Shown here piece after piece: positions 14,282-19,988 of a DNA stretch of 19,988 nucleotides. The stretch is from Verrucomicrobia bacterium UBA1412 (GTDB lineage: Bacteria; Verrucomicrobiota; Verrucomicrobiia; Limisphaerales; UBA1412), in assembly GCA_002305615.1 (NCBI GenBank), contig DBPU01000103.1, forward strand, positions 1 to 19,988, in the 5' to 3' direction. Made by a program: the position numbers and the translations under genes. The notes beneath the pieces are model-generated. The model was given only the letters and a program-made list of their open reading frames with translations, was not told the origin of the DNA and ran no database searches. The stretch's first letter is position 1. Every line of letters begins with the position of its first letter.

Positions 14282-15118
14282 ATGGATTTCTTCACCTCAT
14301 ACAACTCACTCCTCCTGTGGCTCCCTGCCCTTCTGTGCGGTTTTCTTTCCGGAACCACTTGCGGGACTTTGGGTGCCTTTGTGGTAGGTATGAGGATTCC
14401 CTTTATCGGTATCTGCGTAGCGCACGCAGCCTTGGCCGGAGCCGTCTTCGCCGCTCTTTTTGGGCTTGAGGGCCAGTGGCTGATGCTTCCTGCTCTGTTC
14501 ACTTCGGGTTTAACAAGTCTCCTTCTGGGGGTAACCAATCCACGGTGGATAAAGATGGATGATAACGTGATGATGAGCGTTCTCTTTTCCGCCACGATGG
14601 GATTGGCCTTTCTCGGACTGGGCCTCTTTAGCATCATGGGCCGCACTGATGGAGACGTACGCACCCTTCTTTGGGGCAGCATCGCCTTTTGCCGCTGGTC
14701 TGATGTCTGGATTATGCTCTGCGTGGGAGCTCTCCTGGCGCTCTTCATCCTGGTTTTCTACAAAGAATTGCAGGCTATCTTATTCTCCCGGGAAATAGCC
14801 ACCGCTTCCGGAATCCGAACGGGAGCCATTTGGGGCGGATTTCTTCTTCTGACGGCATTGGTTTTTACCGTCTCGCTTCAATCCGTGGGTGGATTAATGG
14901 TTTATAGCCTCGTGACAAACCCGGCCGCCGCCGCATTTCAGCTCACCCGTGGTGCCGCTCGCTGCATTCTCCTTTCAGCCTTTTTTGGAATGGTCAGTGG
15001 GTTAGGCGGCTTTCTAATCTCTGCTTGGACGGACCTCCCCAGTGGAGCCGTGATCGTCCTCTTGAGCTCCTCGATTGTCCTGCTCTCAGCTCTTTGGAGA
15101 CTGGGTAAAAAGCGCTGA
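14282..15118 (+). CDS. Metal ABC transporter permease (ABC-3 family, ZnuB-like)
   Basis: The 278-residue inner-membrane protein has about eight or nine hydrophobic segments. It carries the ABC-3 permease landmarks: GFLSGTTCGTLGAFVVGMRIPFIGIC-type first segments with AHAALAGAV in the coupling region, the middle LWGSIAF, the later REIATASGI, and VGGLMVYSLVTNPAAAA. It pairs with the upstream ATPase as the channel of a zinc or manganese importer. ATG 14282, five bases after the ATPase stop, matches the usual family N-terminus. An open extension back to 14198 overlaps the ATPase gene and is polar and non-homologous in style, so it is rejected. It is the last gene of the operon and converges on accC. 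Confidence 0.9.
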   Translation: MDFFTSYNSLLLWLPALLCGFLSGTTCGTLGAFVVGMRIPFIGICVAHAALAGAVFAALFGLEGQWLMLPALFTSGLTSLLLGVTNPRWIKMDDNVMMSVLFSATMGLAFLGLGLFSIMGRTDGDVRTLLWGSIAFCRWSDVWIMLCVGALLALFILVFYKELQAILFSREIATASGIRTGAIWGGFLLLTALVFTVSLQSVGGLMVYSLVTNPAAAAFQLTRGAARCILLSAFFGMVSGLGGFLISAWTDLPSGAVIVLLSSSIVLLSALWRLGKKR

Positions 15119-15134
15119 AATCGCCCCCTCAAAT

Positions 15135-15155
15135 AAAAAAACGGTCTACTCCGTT
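15135..15155 (-). terminator. Intrinsic terminator for aroQ-accB-accC (distal)
   Basis: Read on the minus strand, AACGG (15155-15151) pairs with CCGTT (15144-15140) around loop AGTAGA. A run of seven T follows, with the stem overlapping it by two. A competing outer pairing, ACGGT (15168-15164) with ACCGT (15145-15141), would also put a stem directly before the T-run. The stem is short but the T-run is good. Confidence 0.55.
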
Positions 15156-15182
15156 AAGGATAAACCGTCTAAAAAAATTTCG

Positions 15183-15227
15183 AAAATAAAACCTAAACTA
15201 AACCGAGACTCTCTAGGCTTTCTCGGT
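15183..15227 (-). terminator. Hairpin spanning the accC stop codon (proximal terminator)
   Basis: On the minus strand ACCGAGA (15227-15221) pairs perfectly with TCTCGGT (15208-15202). The 12-base loop contains the accC TAG stop. T-rich sequence (TTTAGTTTAGGTTTTATTTT) follows. Form and place fit a first, weaker intrinsic terminator ahead of the one at 15135-15155. Confidence 0.45.
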
Positions 15228-16577
15228 CGGCTCCTGCAGCAGTTTTTCCACAAAGTTCGTGGCATAGTTGCCTCGACGAAATTGCTGATTGTTCAAAATC
15301 TTCTGCTGAAAATTCGCTGTTGTCTTAACGTCATTGATCATCAGCTCGCTTAAAGCGCGGGACATCCTCTCAATGGCATCTCCACGATCCTTGCCCCTGA
15401 CAATGAGCTTACCCAGCAATGAGTCGTAATAAGGAGGAATCGTATAGCCGGCGTAAATATGACTGTCAAAACGAACACCACGCCCACCGGGGGTATAAAG
15501 CATTCGAATCGTCCCGGGACAGGGACGGAAATTGGCCGTGGGATCTTCTGCGTTAATCCGGCATTCAATGGCATGGCCCTGGGGCGCAATATCTCCCTTG
15601 ATGCTTAAGGGCTTGCCTGCCGCGATGGCGATCTGCTCGCGCACGATGTCGACGCCGGTCACTTCTTCAGTAATCGGATGCTCCACCTGAATACGCTTAT
15701 TCATCTCCAGAAAGTAAAATACCCCCTTCTCGTCTACAATAAATTCAACCGTCCCCGCATTCGTATACCGCGCCGCCTTTGCAACTGCGATAGCGGCCCG
15801 GCTCATCTTTTTACGCAGATCTTTGAACCTGGTGAGAATCAGCGGCGAGGGCGTTTCTTCGATCAGTTTCTGGTTCCTGCGCTGAATCGAGCAATCACGT
15901 TCTCCCAAGTGAACGACATTGCCCTTATTGTCCGCCAATATCTGAAATTCGACATGGTGAGAGACTTCAATGAACTTTTCGATATAGACGCCGCCGTTGC
16001 CAAACGCTTTTTCTGCCTCCGTTTTGGCAGCATGAAAATTGTTTACAAGAGAAATATCATTATGCGCCACGCGCATACCGCAGCCGCCACCGCCGGCCAC
16101 GGCCTTGATCATCACCGGATAACCTATTTTTCGGGCAACATCCAAAGCATCCTCCCGGTTATCCACAATCCCGTCCGAGCCCGGAGGCGTAGGGACTCCG
16201 GCCTTCTTGGCCAGAAGCCGACTCACAGCCTTATCCTCCAGCGCATTCATCGCTTCGGAGCTCGGTCCGATAAACTTGATATTGCAGTTTTCGCAGACAT
16301 CCGCAAAGTGAGCATTCTCCGAAAGAAGACCATACCCCGGATGTATCGCATCCACATCGGTAATCTCCGCCGCGCTGATAATGCGGTCAATCCTCAGGTA
16401 ACTCTCTGAAACAGGTGCTTTGCCAATACAAACCGCTTCATCAGCCAGCTGGACATGCATGGAGTTGGCATCCGCTTCGGAATAGATCGCAACCGTGCGA
16501 ATATTCATCTCTTTACAGGTGCGAATAACACGTACCGCAATCTCGCCGCGGTTTGCAATCAAGATTTTCTCAAACAT
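15213..16577 (-). CDS. accC: Acetyl-CoA carboxylase, biotin carboxylase subunit
   Basis: AccC carboxylates the biotin of AccB with bicarbonate and ATP, the first half of malonyl-CoA synthesis for fatty acids. The 454 residues give the usual length. Visible parts are the N-terminal ILIANRGEIAVRV, HPGYGLLSEN (79-88), ATP-binding Lys116 and Lys158, the glycine-rich loop AGGGGCGMR (161-169), GERDCSIQRRNQKLIEE (225-241), EMNKRIQVEHPITE (291-304) and the C-terminal GHAIECRINAEDP. Two oddities are Cys166 where Arg or Lys is usual in the glycine loop, and Lys294 where EMNTRIQ is usual. The metal ligand Glu and the catalytic Arg, Gln and Glu around it remain. It is the last gene of aroQ-accB-accC, 38 bases after accB. 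Confidence 0.95.
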   Translation of the reverse strand: MFEKILIANRGEIAVRVIRTCKEMNIRTVAIYSEADANSMHVQLADEAVCIGKAPVSESYLRIDRIISAAEITDVDAIHPGYGLLSENAHFADVCENCNIKFIGPSSEAMNALEDKAVSRLLAKKAGVPTPPGSDGIVDNREDALDVARKIGYPVMIKAVAGGGGCGMRVAHNDISLVNNFHAAKTEAEKAFGNGGVYIEKFIEVSHHVEFQILADNKGNVVHLGERDCSIQRRNQKLIEETPSPLILTRFKDLRKKMSRAAIAVAKAARYTNAGTVEFIVDEKGVFYFLEMNKRIQVEHPITEEVTGVDIVREQIAIAAGKPLSIKGDIAPQGHAIECRINAEDPTANFRPCPGTIRMLYTPGGRGVRFDSHIYAGYTIPPYYDSLLGKLIVRGKDRGDAIERMSRALSELMINDVKTTANFQQKILNNQQFRRGNYATNFVEKLLQEPTEKA

Positions 16578-16615
16578 AGGATTCGATGAAGAAAAAAGAA
16601 GAAAAGAGTCTCTAT

Positions 16616-17092
16616 CTAATTAGGCTTGATTCTGAAAAGAACTTGTCCGAATTCGACCGGCTTGCCATTCGTGGCAGCCACCTCAACAACCGTACCTCGG
16701 ACCTCTGCCTTGATCTCATTCATCACTTTCATGGCCTCCACAATACAAATGACTGTATCCGGATTCACTTGAGTGCCGGGCTCCACAAAAGGGGCTGAGT
16801 CCGGAGAGGGCGACTGATAGAAAGTCCCGACCATAGGCGCCTTGACCTCAATAAGCATTGAAGCCTCGACCGCATCTTCCTCTTCCTTGGGATCAGGAGA
16901 CCGGGAAGAGCCTTTGCGCCCCGCTCGTGCCGTCATGCGCGGAGCTTCAGTGAATTCTTCCTCCACCTCCACATCAGCGCGGCCAATGGCACGCTTCAGT
17001 TTTACTTTGAAGCCCTCATTCTCCAGTTCGAACTCCGATAGAGAGTTGAGCTTCATTAATTCAATCAGCGACTTGATGTCTTTTATGTCCAA
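16616..17092 (-). CDS. accB: Acetyl-CoA carboxylase, biotin carboxyl carrier protein
   Basis: AccB carries the biotin that shuttles carboxyl groups between AccC and the AccAD carboxyltransferase. The 158-residue protein has the typical N-terminal helix (IKSLIELMKLNSLSEFELE), a charged flexible linker rich in Glu, Arg, Ser and Pro (about 40-80), and a biotinyl domain from about 82. The biotinylated lysine is Lys122 in VEAMKVMNEI. APMVGTFYQSPSP (85-97) is the diagnostic AccB start of that domain. TTG 17092 is chosen because it gives the family N-terminus MDIKDIK, with a GGGGTG about eight bases upstream; no in-frame ATG exists before the helix. It lies 35 bases after aroQ. Confidence 0.94.
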   Translation of the reverse strand: MDIKDIKSLIELMKLNSLSEFELENEGFKVKLKRAIGRADVEVEEEFTEAPRMTARAGRKGSSRSPDPKEEEDAVEASMLIEVKAPMVGTFYQSPSPDSAPFVEPGTQVNPDTVICIVEAMKVMNEIKAEVRGTVVEVAATNGKPVEFGQVLFRIKPN

Positions 17093-17127
17093 AATTTAAA
17101 CACCCCGGCGATTATTCATCGCTCCGC

Positions 17128-17577
17128 TCAGGGTTTAGCGACCACATTCCTGGTAAATCGTGCCACTGCCTCCAAGGCCAGTAGGTAGCTACCCACACCG
17201 AACCCACAAATAACTCCCGCACAAACAGGAGCAATATGGGACTTGTGTCGAAACTCCTCCCTCGAATAAACATTCGACAGGTGAATCTCCACTGTAGGCA
17301 CGCCCGCGCTGCTGATAGCATCACGCAAGGCTATGCTTGTATGAGTATAAGCGCCAGCATTCAGAACAATCGCATCACTTCTTCCTCGCGCCTGGTGAAT
17401 CCAATCTACCAGCTCGCCTTCGTGATTGCTCTGACGGAACTCTACCTCAATGCCAGACTGAGACGCCCTTTCCTTGACCTCCCGCTCAATATCGCCCAAC
17501 GTAGCTTTGCCATAAATCGTTGGTTCGCGAACACCAAGCATGTTCAAGTTAGGCCCATTCAGATAAAGTACCCTCAT
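17128..17577 (-). CDS. aroQ: Type II 3-dehydroquinate dehydratase
   Basis: AroQ removes water from 3-dehydroquinate in the shikimate pathway to aromatic amino acids. The 149-residue length is exactly that of the dodecameric type II enzyme. The motifs are complete: LNGPNLNMLGVREP (6-19) with loop Arg17, catalytic Tyr22, QSNHEGELVDWIH (49-61), NAGAYTHTS (73-81), EIHLSNVYSREEFRHKS (97-113) with His99 and Arg110, and GFGVGSYLLAL. ATG 17577 is the family start; an open upstream extension is rejected. It heads the aroQ-accB-accC unit, a gene order also known from several Proteobacteria. No good ribosome site is seen, so it may be coupled to the small ORF ending 13 bases upstream. Confidence 0.95.
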   Translation of the reverse strand: MRVLYLNGPNLNMLGVREPTIYGKATLGDIEREVKERASQSGIEVEFRQSNHEGELVDWIHQARGRSDAIVLNAGAYTHTSIALRDAISSAGVPTVEIHLSNVYSREEFRHKSHIAPVCAGVICGFGVGSYLLALEAVARFTRNVVAKP

Positions 17578-17590
17578 GGCGCTGGGAATT

Positions 17591-17677
17591 CTAACAACCC
17601 CGAGGTGGCTCGTCCACAAAAATCTTGGCCTTCTTTCTGGCGACTTCCAAACGCCTGAAGTTTCGTATTTTACTCAT
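17591..17677 (-). CDS. Possible 28-residue basic small ORF upstream of aroQ
   Basis: ATG at 17677-17675 opens a frame of 28 codons ending in TAG at 17593-17591, 13 bases before the aroQ start. The peptide reads MSKIRNFRRLEVARKKAKIF followed by VDEPPRGC. It has a believable residue mix, rich in Arg and Lys, but no recognised relative. There is no clear ribosome site before it. It could be a real small protein, a leader ORF controlling aroQ translation, or chance. The rest of the 17578-17806 gap holds a promoter-like sequence facing miaB. Confidence 0.25.
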   Translation of the reverse strand: MSKIRNFRRLEVARKKAKIFVDEPPRGC

Positions 17678-17697
17678 TGCATCAGCAACAAAAACAC

Positions 17698-17726
17698 TTG
17701 ACCCGTTATGACATGCAAACTAGGCT
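17698..17726 (+). promoter_or_regulatory. Candidate promoter for miaB
   Basis: TTGACC (17698-17703) and TAGGCT (17721-17726) are separated by exactly 17 bases, close to the sigma-70 -35 and weaker -10 patterns. The start point would lie near 17733, giving a leader of about 75 bases before the miaB ATG at 17807. No other promoter-like pair is better placed. Confidence 0.35.
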
Positions 17727-17806
17727 CTCCCCGAGTCGCAAGACTGACATCTTCTCATAAGGAGCCCGGTTCCAAACAACCTGTGTTCCTCGTTAATCGA
17801 TATACA

Positions 17807-19171
17807 ATGCATTCGGTTCATATAAAGACCTTTGGGTGCCAAATGAATAAGCGCGATTCGGAGGCCTTGGCCTCCCGCCTCTCCTCTCAAGGGTATCTGC
17901 TCACAGATTCAGAGCAATCTGCCAACGTCATCCTCCTCAACACCTGCAGTGTACGTGACGGCGCAGAGCAAAAAGCTTTGAACAAAATGAGGATGCTGAT
18001 AGGCAAGGCCGGCCAACAGCCCCGAAAACCCCTGTTTGGCTTCCTGGGCTGTATGGCTCAGGCTCATGGCGAAAAGTTACTTGAAGAAATCCCCGGCCTG
18101 CAAATCGTCCTGGGTACCCACCGCAGCCACAAACTGCCTGAGTATCTCGATATGCTCTTCAAAGGTGAGAAAGAAAAAATTGCAGATTGTGGAGCGATGG
18201 ACGCCCCTCCGGTTTTCCTCAAAGATCATGGTGTTCTCCAGGAAGGCTCTGAATTTCCCCTTGTTTCCGCTTTTGTCAACATCATGCACGGATGCGATCA
18301 GCACTGCACCTATTGCATCGTACCCGAAACAAGAGGCAAAGAATTCAGCCGTCCCATTGCTGAAATCGTCGATGAATGCCGTTCTTTGGCCCGAAATGGC
18401 GTCAAAGAGGTAACCTTGCTGGGCCAGATTGTCACCAGCTATGGCAAGCGCCTGATCTCAGCTTCACCCGAGGGACTTTCTCCCTTCGTTCAACTGTTGG
18501 AGGAAGTGGAGAAGGTTGAAGGATTGGAGCGCATCCGCTTCACATCTCCTCACCCCAAAGGCTATGGACTGGACCTTGTAGAAGCCTATGGCCGGCTGAG
18601 CAAACTCTGTGAGAGTGCTCATATCCCCCTCCAGAGTGGAAGCAATAGGATTTTGAAAGCCATGCGCCGCGGTTACACCGCCGAGCGCTTCCTTGAAATC
18701 CTATCTCAACTTCGCTCTGTCCGACCCTCCATTGGATTGGTCACGGATATCATTGTCGGCTTTCCCGGTGAAACGGAAGAGGACTTCCAGGAAACCATGA
18801 ACCTCGTCCGCACTGCCCGATTTGATAACGCTTTTATTTTCAAATATTCTCCACGCCAGAACACTCCGGCAACAGAAATGCCTGAGCAGGTTCCCATGGA
18901 AATACGTGAAGAACGGCACGCCAGACTTCTGGCACTCGTTAATGAAATCGCCAAGGAGTCTTATCAACACAAAGTGGGCGAAACTATGGATGTTCTGGTG
19001 GAAGGACTAAGCCGCCGCAACGTAAATCGCTTGCAGGGCAGAAGCCGATGCAATAAGATTGTCCTCTTTGAGGGCCCTTCTGCCTGGGTGGGAACTGTCC
19101 GGAAGTTTCGGATTGTCCGTGCCGGCCAGTACTCTCTCTATGGCGAACCGATTGAAACGGAAGATAATTAA
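17807..19171 (+). CDS. miaB: tRNA-2-methylthio-N6-dimethylallyladenosine synthase
   Basis: MiaB is a radical-SAM methylthiotransferase that turns i6A37 into ms2i6A37 in tRNAs reading U-starting codons. The 454 residues contain the UPF0004 domain with cluster ligands Cys11 (KTFGCQMN), Cys47 (NTCSVR) and Cys82 (GCMAQ). The radical-SAM triad is Cys163, Cys167 and Cys170 in HGCDQHCTYCIVPETRG. A TRAM domain follows at about 385-448 (LQGRSRCNKIVLFEG). HGCD-x2-CTYCIVP-x-TRG is characteristic of MiaB rather than RimO or MtaB. One oddity is LLGQIVTSYG at 204-213, where LLGQNVNSYG is usual. ATG 17807 is the family start; an open extension to 17708 is rejected. The ribosome site is weak. The next gene starts on the base after the stop. 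Confidence 0.93.
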   Translation: MHSVHIKTFGCQMNKRDSEALASRLSSQGYLLTDSEQSANVILLNTCSVRDGAEQKALNKMRMLIGKAGQQPRKPLFGFLGCMAQAHGEKLLEEIPGLQIVLGTHRSHKLPEYLDMLFKGEKEKIADCGAMDAPPVFLKDHGVLQEGSEFPLVSAFVNIMHGCDQHCTYCIVPETRGKEFSRPIAEIVDECRSLARNGVKEVTLLGQIVTSYGKRLISASPEGLSPFVQLLEEVEKVEGLERIRFTSPHPKGYGLDLVEAYGRLSKLCESAHIPLQSGSNRILKAMRRGYTAERFLEILSQLRSVRPSIGLVTDIIVGFPGETEEDFQETMNLVRTARFDNAFIFKYSPRQNTPATEMPEQVPMEIREERHARLLALVNEIAKESYQHKVGETMDVLVEGLSRRNVNRLQGRSRCNKIVLFEGPSAWVGTVRKFRIVRAGQYSLYGEPIETEDN

Positions 19172-19717
19172 ATGATAACGCTCTCTACTCTCTCAGTTAT
19201 CCTGGGAATCTTGTTGCTGGGCTCTTCGGCTTTTGTCTTTGCAAAGCCCGAAACATGCAAACGTCTCCTTTTATCCTTCCCTCGCTCTCTGCCTTGGGGC
19301 TATTTCTTCCTGGTCGTGAGTTCAGTCTGGTTCCTCTGGTACTTCCAAAATGAGGATATCACCGATTTCGCCCAATTGAAGAAGCCGATGTTCGTTCTTT
19401 TTATCGTTCTGGCTATAGGTGTCGGGCTTTTCGTAAAAGATTTTCTGGCAGTACGTTCCTATTCAATTTTTCTCTTTTTGGTCGCTAAACTGATTTACGA
19501 CACAGCCCGTTATGCAGACAGCTCCTGGGCTGTACTTTTCCCCAGTGCAGCAACAGTGTTGGTTTTCTTTGGAATCTGGTTCACTGCCGTCCCCTGGAAA
19601 ATGCGCGATCTCCTGAATTGGATTTCTGCCTCTACCCTACGCTTGAAAGCATTGGCCGGGGCCCGAGCCGTCTTGGGTCTGGCGTTCCTGATTCTGGGAA
19701 TTCTCAAAATTCATTAG
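19172..19717 (+). CDS. Hypothetical polytopic membrane protein
   Basis: The 181-residue protein has about six hydrophobic segments, near residues 5-25, 42-60, 72-92, 95-112, 117-137 and 158-178. It has no charged catalytic motif and only short loops, so it is an inner-membrane protein without a visible enzyme signature. I do not recognise its family. ATG directly abuts the miaB stop (TAAATG), which implies co-transcription and coupled translation with miaB, but nothing links its role to tRNA modification. Its composition looks like genuine coding sequence and the hydrophobic pattern runs the full length. Confidence 0.7.
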   Translation: MITLSTLSVILGILLLGSSAFVFAKPETCKRLLLSFPRSLPWGYFFLVVSSVWFLWYFQNEDITDFAQLKKPMFVLFIVLAIGVGLFVKDFLAVRSYSIFLFLVAKLIYDTARYADSSWAVLFPSAATVLVFFGIWFTAVPWKMRDLLNWISASTLRLKALAGARAVLGLAFLILGILKIH

Positions 19718-19776
19718 TCTTTTCGGCCAGAATAGGCTTGAGAGCTCGCCCGGGATTTCCGATACTTCCGGACGTG

Positions 19777-19988
19777 ATGAAAAGAACGTTAGAAAGATGT
19801 TGGAAGAAAATATCTTCGAGGAGTTTTTCTCCGAAAATGGCCTCCCTTGCCCCGCTCCTACTGGCTTTCGCAATCCCTTTCCCCGCTCAAAACGCTTTGG
19901 CGGACACAGAATTAGTCCCTTTTATTCTCCCCTGGGATGACACCTCCAAAACGGTTGTCAGCGCCGCGGGTCTCAATTCACCCATCGC
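19777..19988 (+). CDS. Start of a secreted protein, possibly a cellulase-type glycoside hydrolase (partial)
   Basis: An open frame from ATG 19777 runs off the right edge after 70 codons. It begins with a long Sec signal: a basic start MKRTLERCWKKISSRSFSPK, a hydrophobic core LAPLLLAFAIPFP, and probable cleavage near ALA at residue 42. The mature start TELVPFILPWDDTSKTVVSA recalls secreted Verrucomicrobiota and Planctomycetota proteins that carry a cellulase-type (GH5-like) domain after an LPWDD motif. This is recognition from memory of a short stretch, so the enzyme call is tentative. GTG 19774 directly before the ATG is an alternative start. The 59-base gap after the membrane-protein gene shows no clear terminator. 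Confidence 0.6.
   Translation, partial: MKRTLERCWKKISSRSFSPKMASLAPLLLAFAIPFPAQNALADTELVPFILPWDDTSKTVVSAAGLNSPI

Noticed and set aside
15678..16409. Long plus-strand ORF (243 residues) opposite accC
   Set aside because: It is antisense to a strongly conserved gene and its translation has no recognisable motif; long shadows opposite such genes are common.
17708..17806. 33-residue extension of MiaB
   Set aside because: It shows no similarity to MiaB and begins within the candidate promoter region; the family starts at the chosen ATG.
1..19988. Defence system, prophage, CRISPR, insertion sequence, tRNA or rRNA
   Set aside because: No nuclease/methylase pairs, integrases, transposases, regular repeats, tRNA arms or rRNA-like stretches were seen.

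Overview
This is a chromosomal segment of about 20 kb with housekeeping and envelope genes. No transposon, prophage, CRISPR array, tRNA or rRNA is visible. Base composition is mixed, close to half GC by eye. The best taxonomic guess is Verrucomicrobiota (Opitutia-like) or a close PVC relative. The clues are a type II pseudopilin with the AFTLIELL start, secreted proteins with a C-terminal domain ending in FYRLRK, a tandem-STAS protein, and a partial secreted protein with a LPWDD start. This placement is inference from protein style, not from a marker gene.

Layout, left to right. (1) 1-912: tail of a probable sodium:solute symporter, then a two-domain STAS (anti-anti-sigma-like) protein followed by an intrinsic-terminator-like hairpin. 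(2) 1004-5378, plus strand: two GT2 glycosyltransferases (the first WaaE-like), a GT4 glycosyltransferase, a PlsC-like acyltransferase and a GNAT enzyme of the N-acyl amino acid synthase/autoinducer synthase type. The last two resemble the O-acyltransferase/N-acyltransferase pairs that make aminolipids. The block therefore looks devoted to cell-surface glycan and lipid synthesis. (3) 5421-9836, minus strand: a compact four-gene run, transcribed DHH phosphoesterase, secreted lactonase-family beta-propeller, Sua5, RecF. A SAM methyltransferase lies just upstream on the same strand (9984-10628). (4) 10776-15118, plus strand: a secreted protein with two OB-like modules, a pseudopilin-like protein and a complete metal-type (ZnuABC/TroABC-like) ABC importer. 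All gaps and overlaps are a few bases, so this looks like one transcription unit. Two short dyads lie in its promoter region. (5) 15213-17577, minus strand: aroQ, accB and accC in the classic order, with tandem terminator-like hairpins after accC and a possible 28-codon upstream ORF before aroQ. (6) 17807-19988, plus strand: miaB, a small polytopic membrane protein, and the start of a secreted protein cut by the window edge.

The two parts that deserve most attention are the metal ABC importer joined to a pseudopilin and an OB-like secreted protein, and the PlsC-like/GNAT pair. Neither is proven as a new system from sequence alone. Everything else is ordinary core metabolism, recombination, translation-factor and tRNA-modification machinery.
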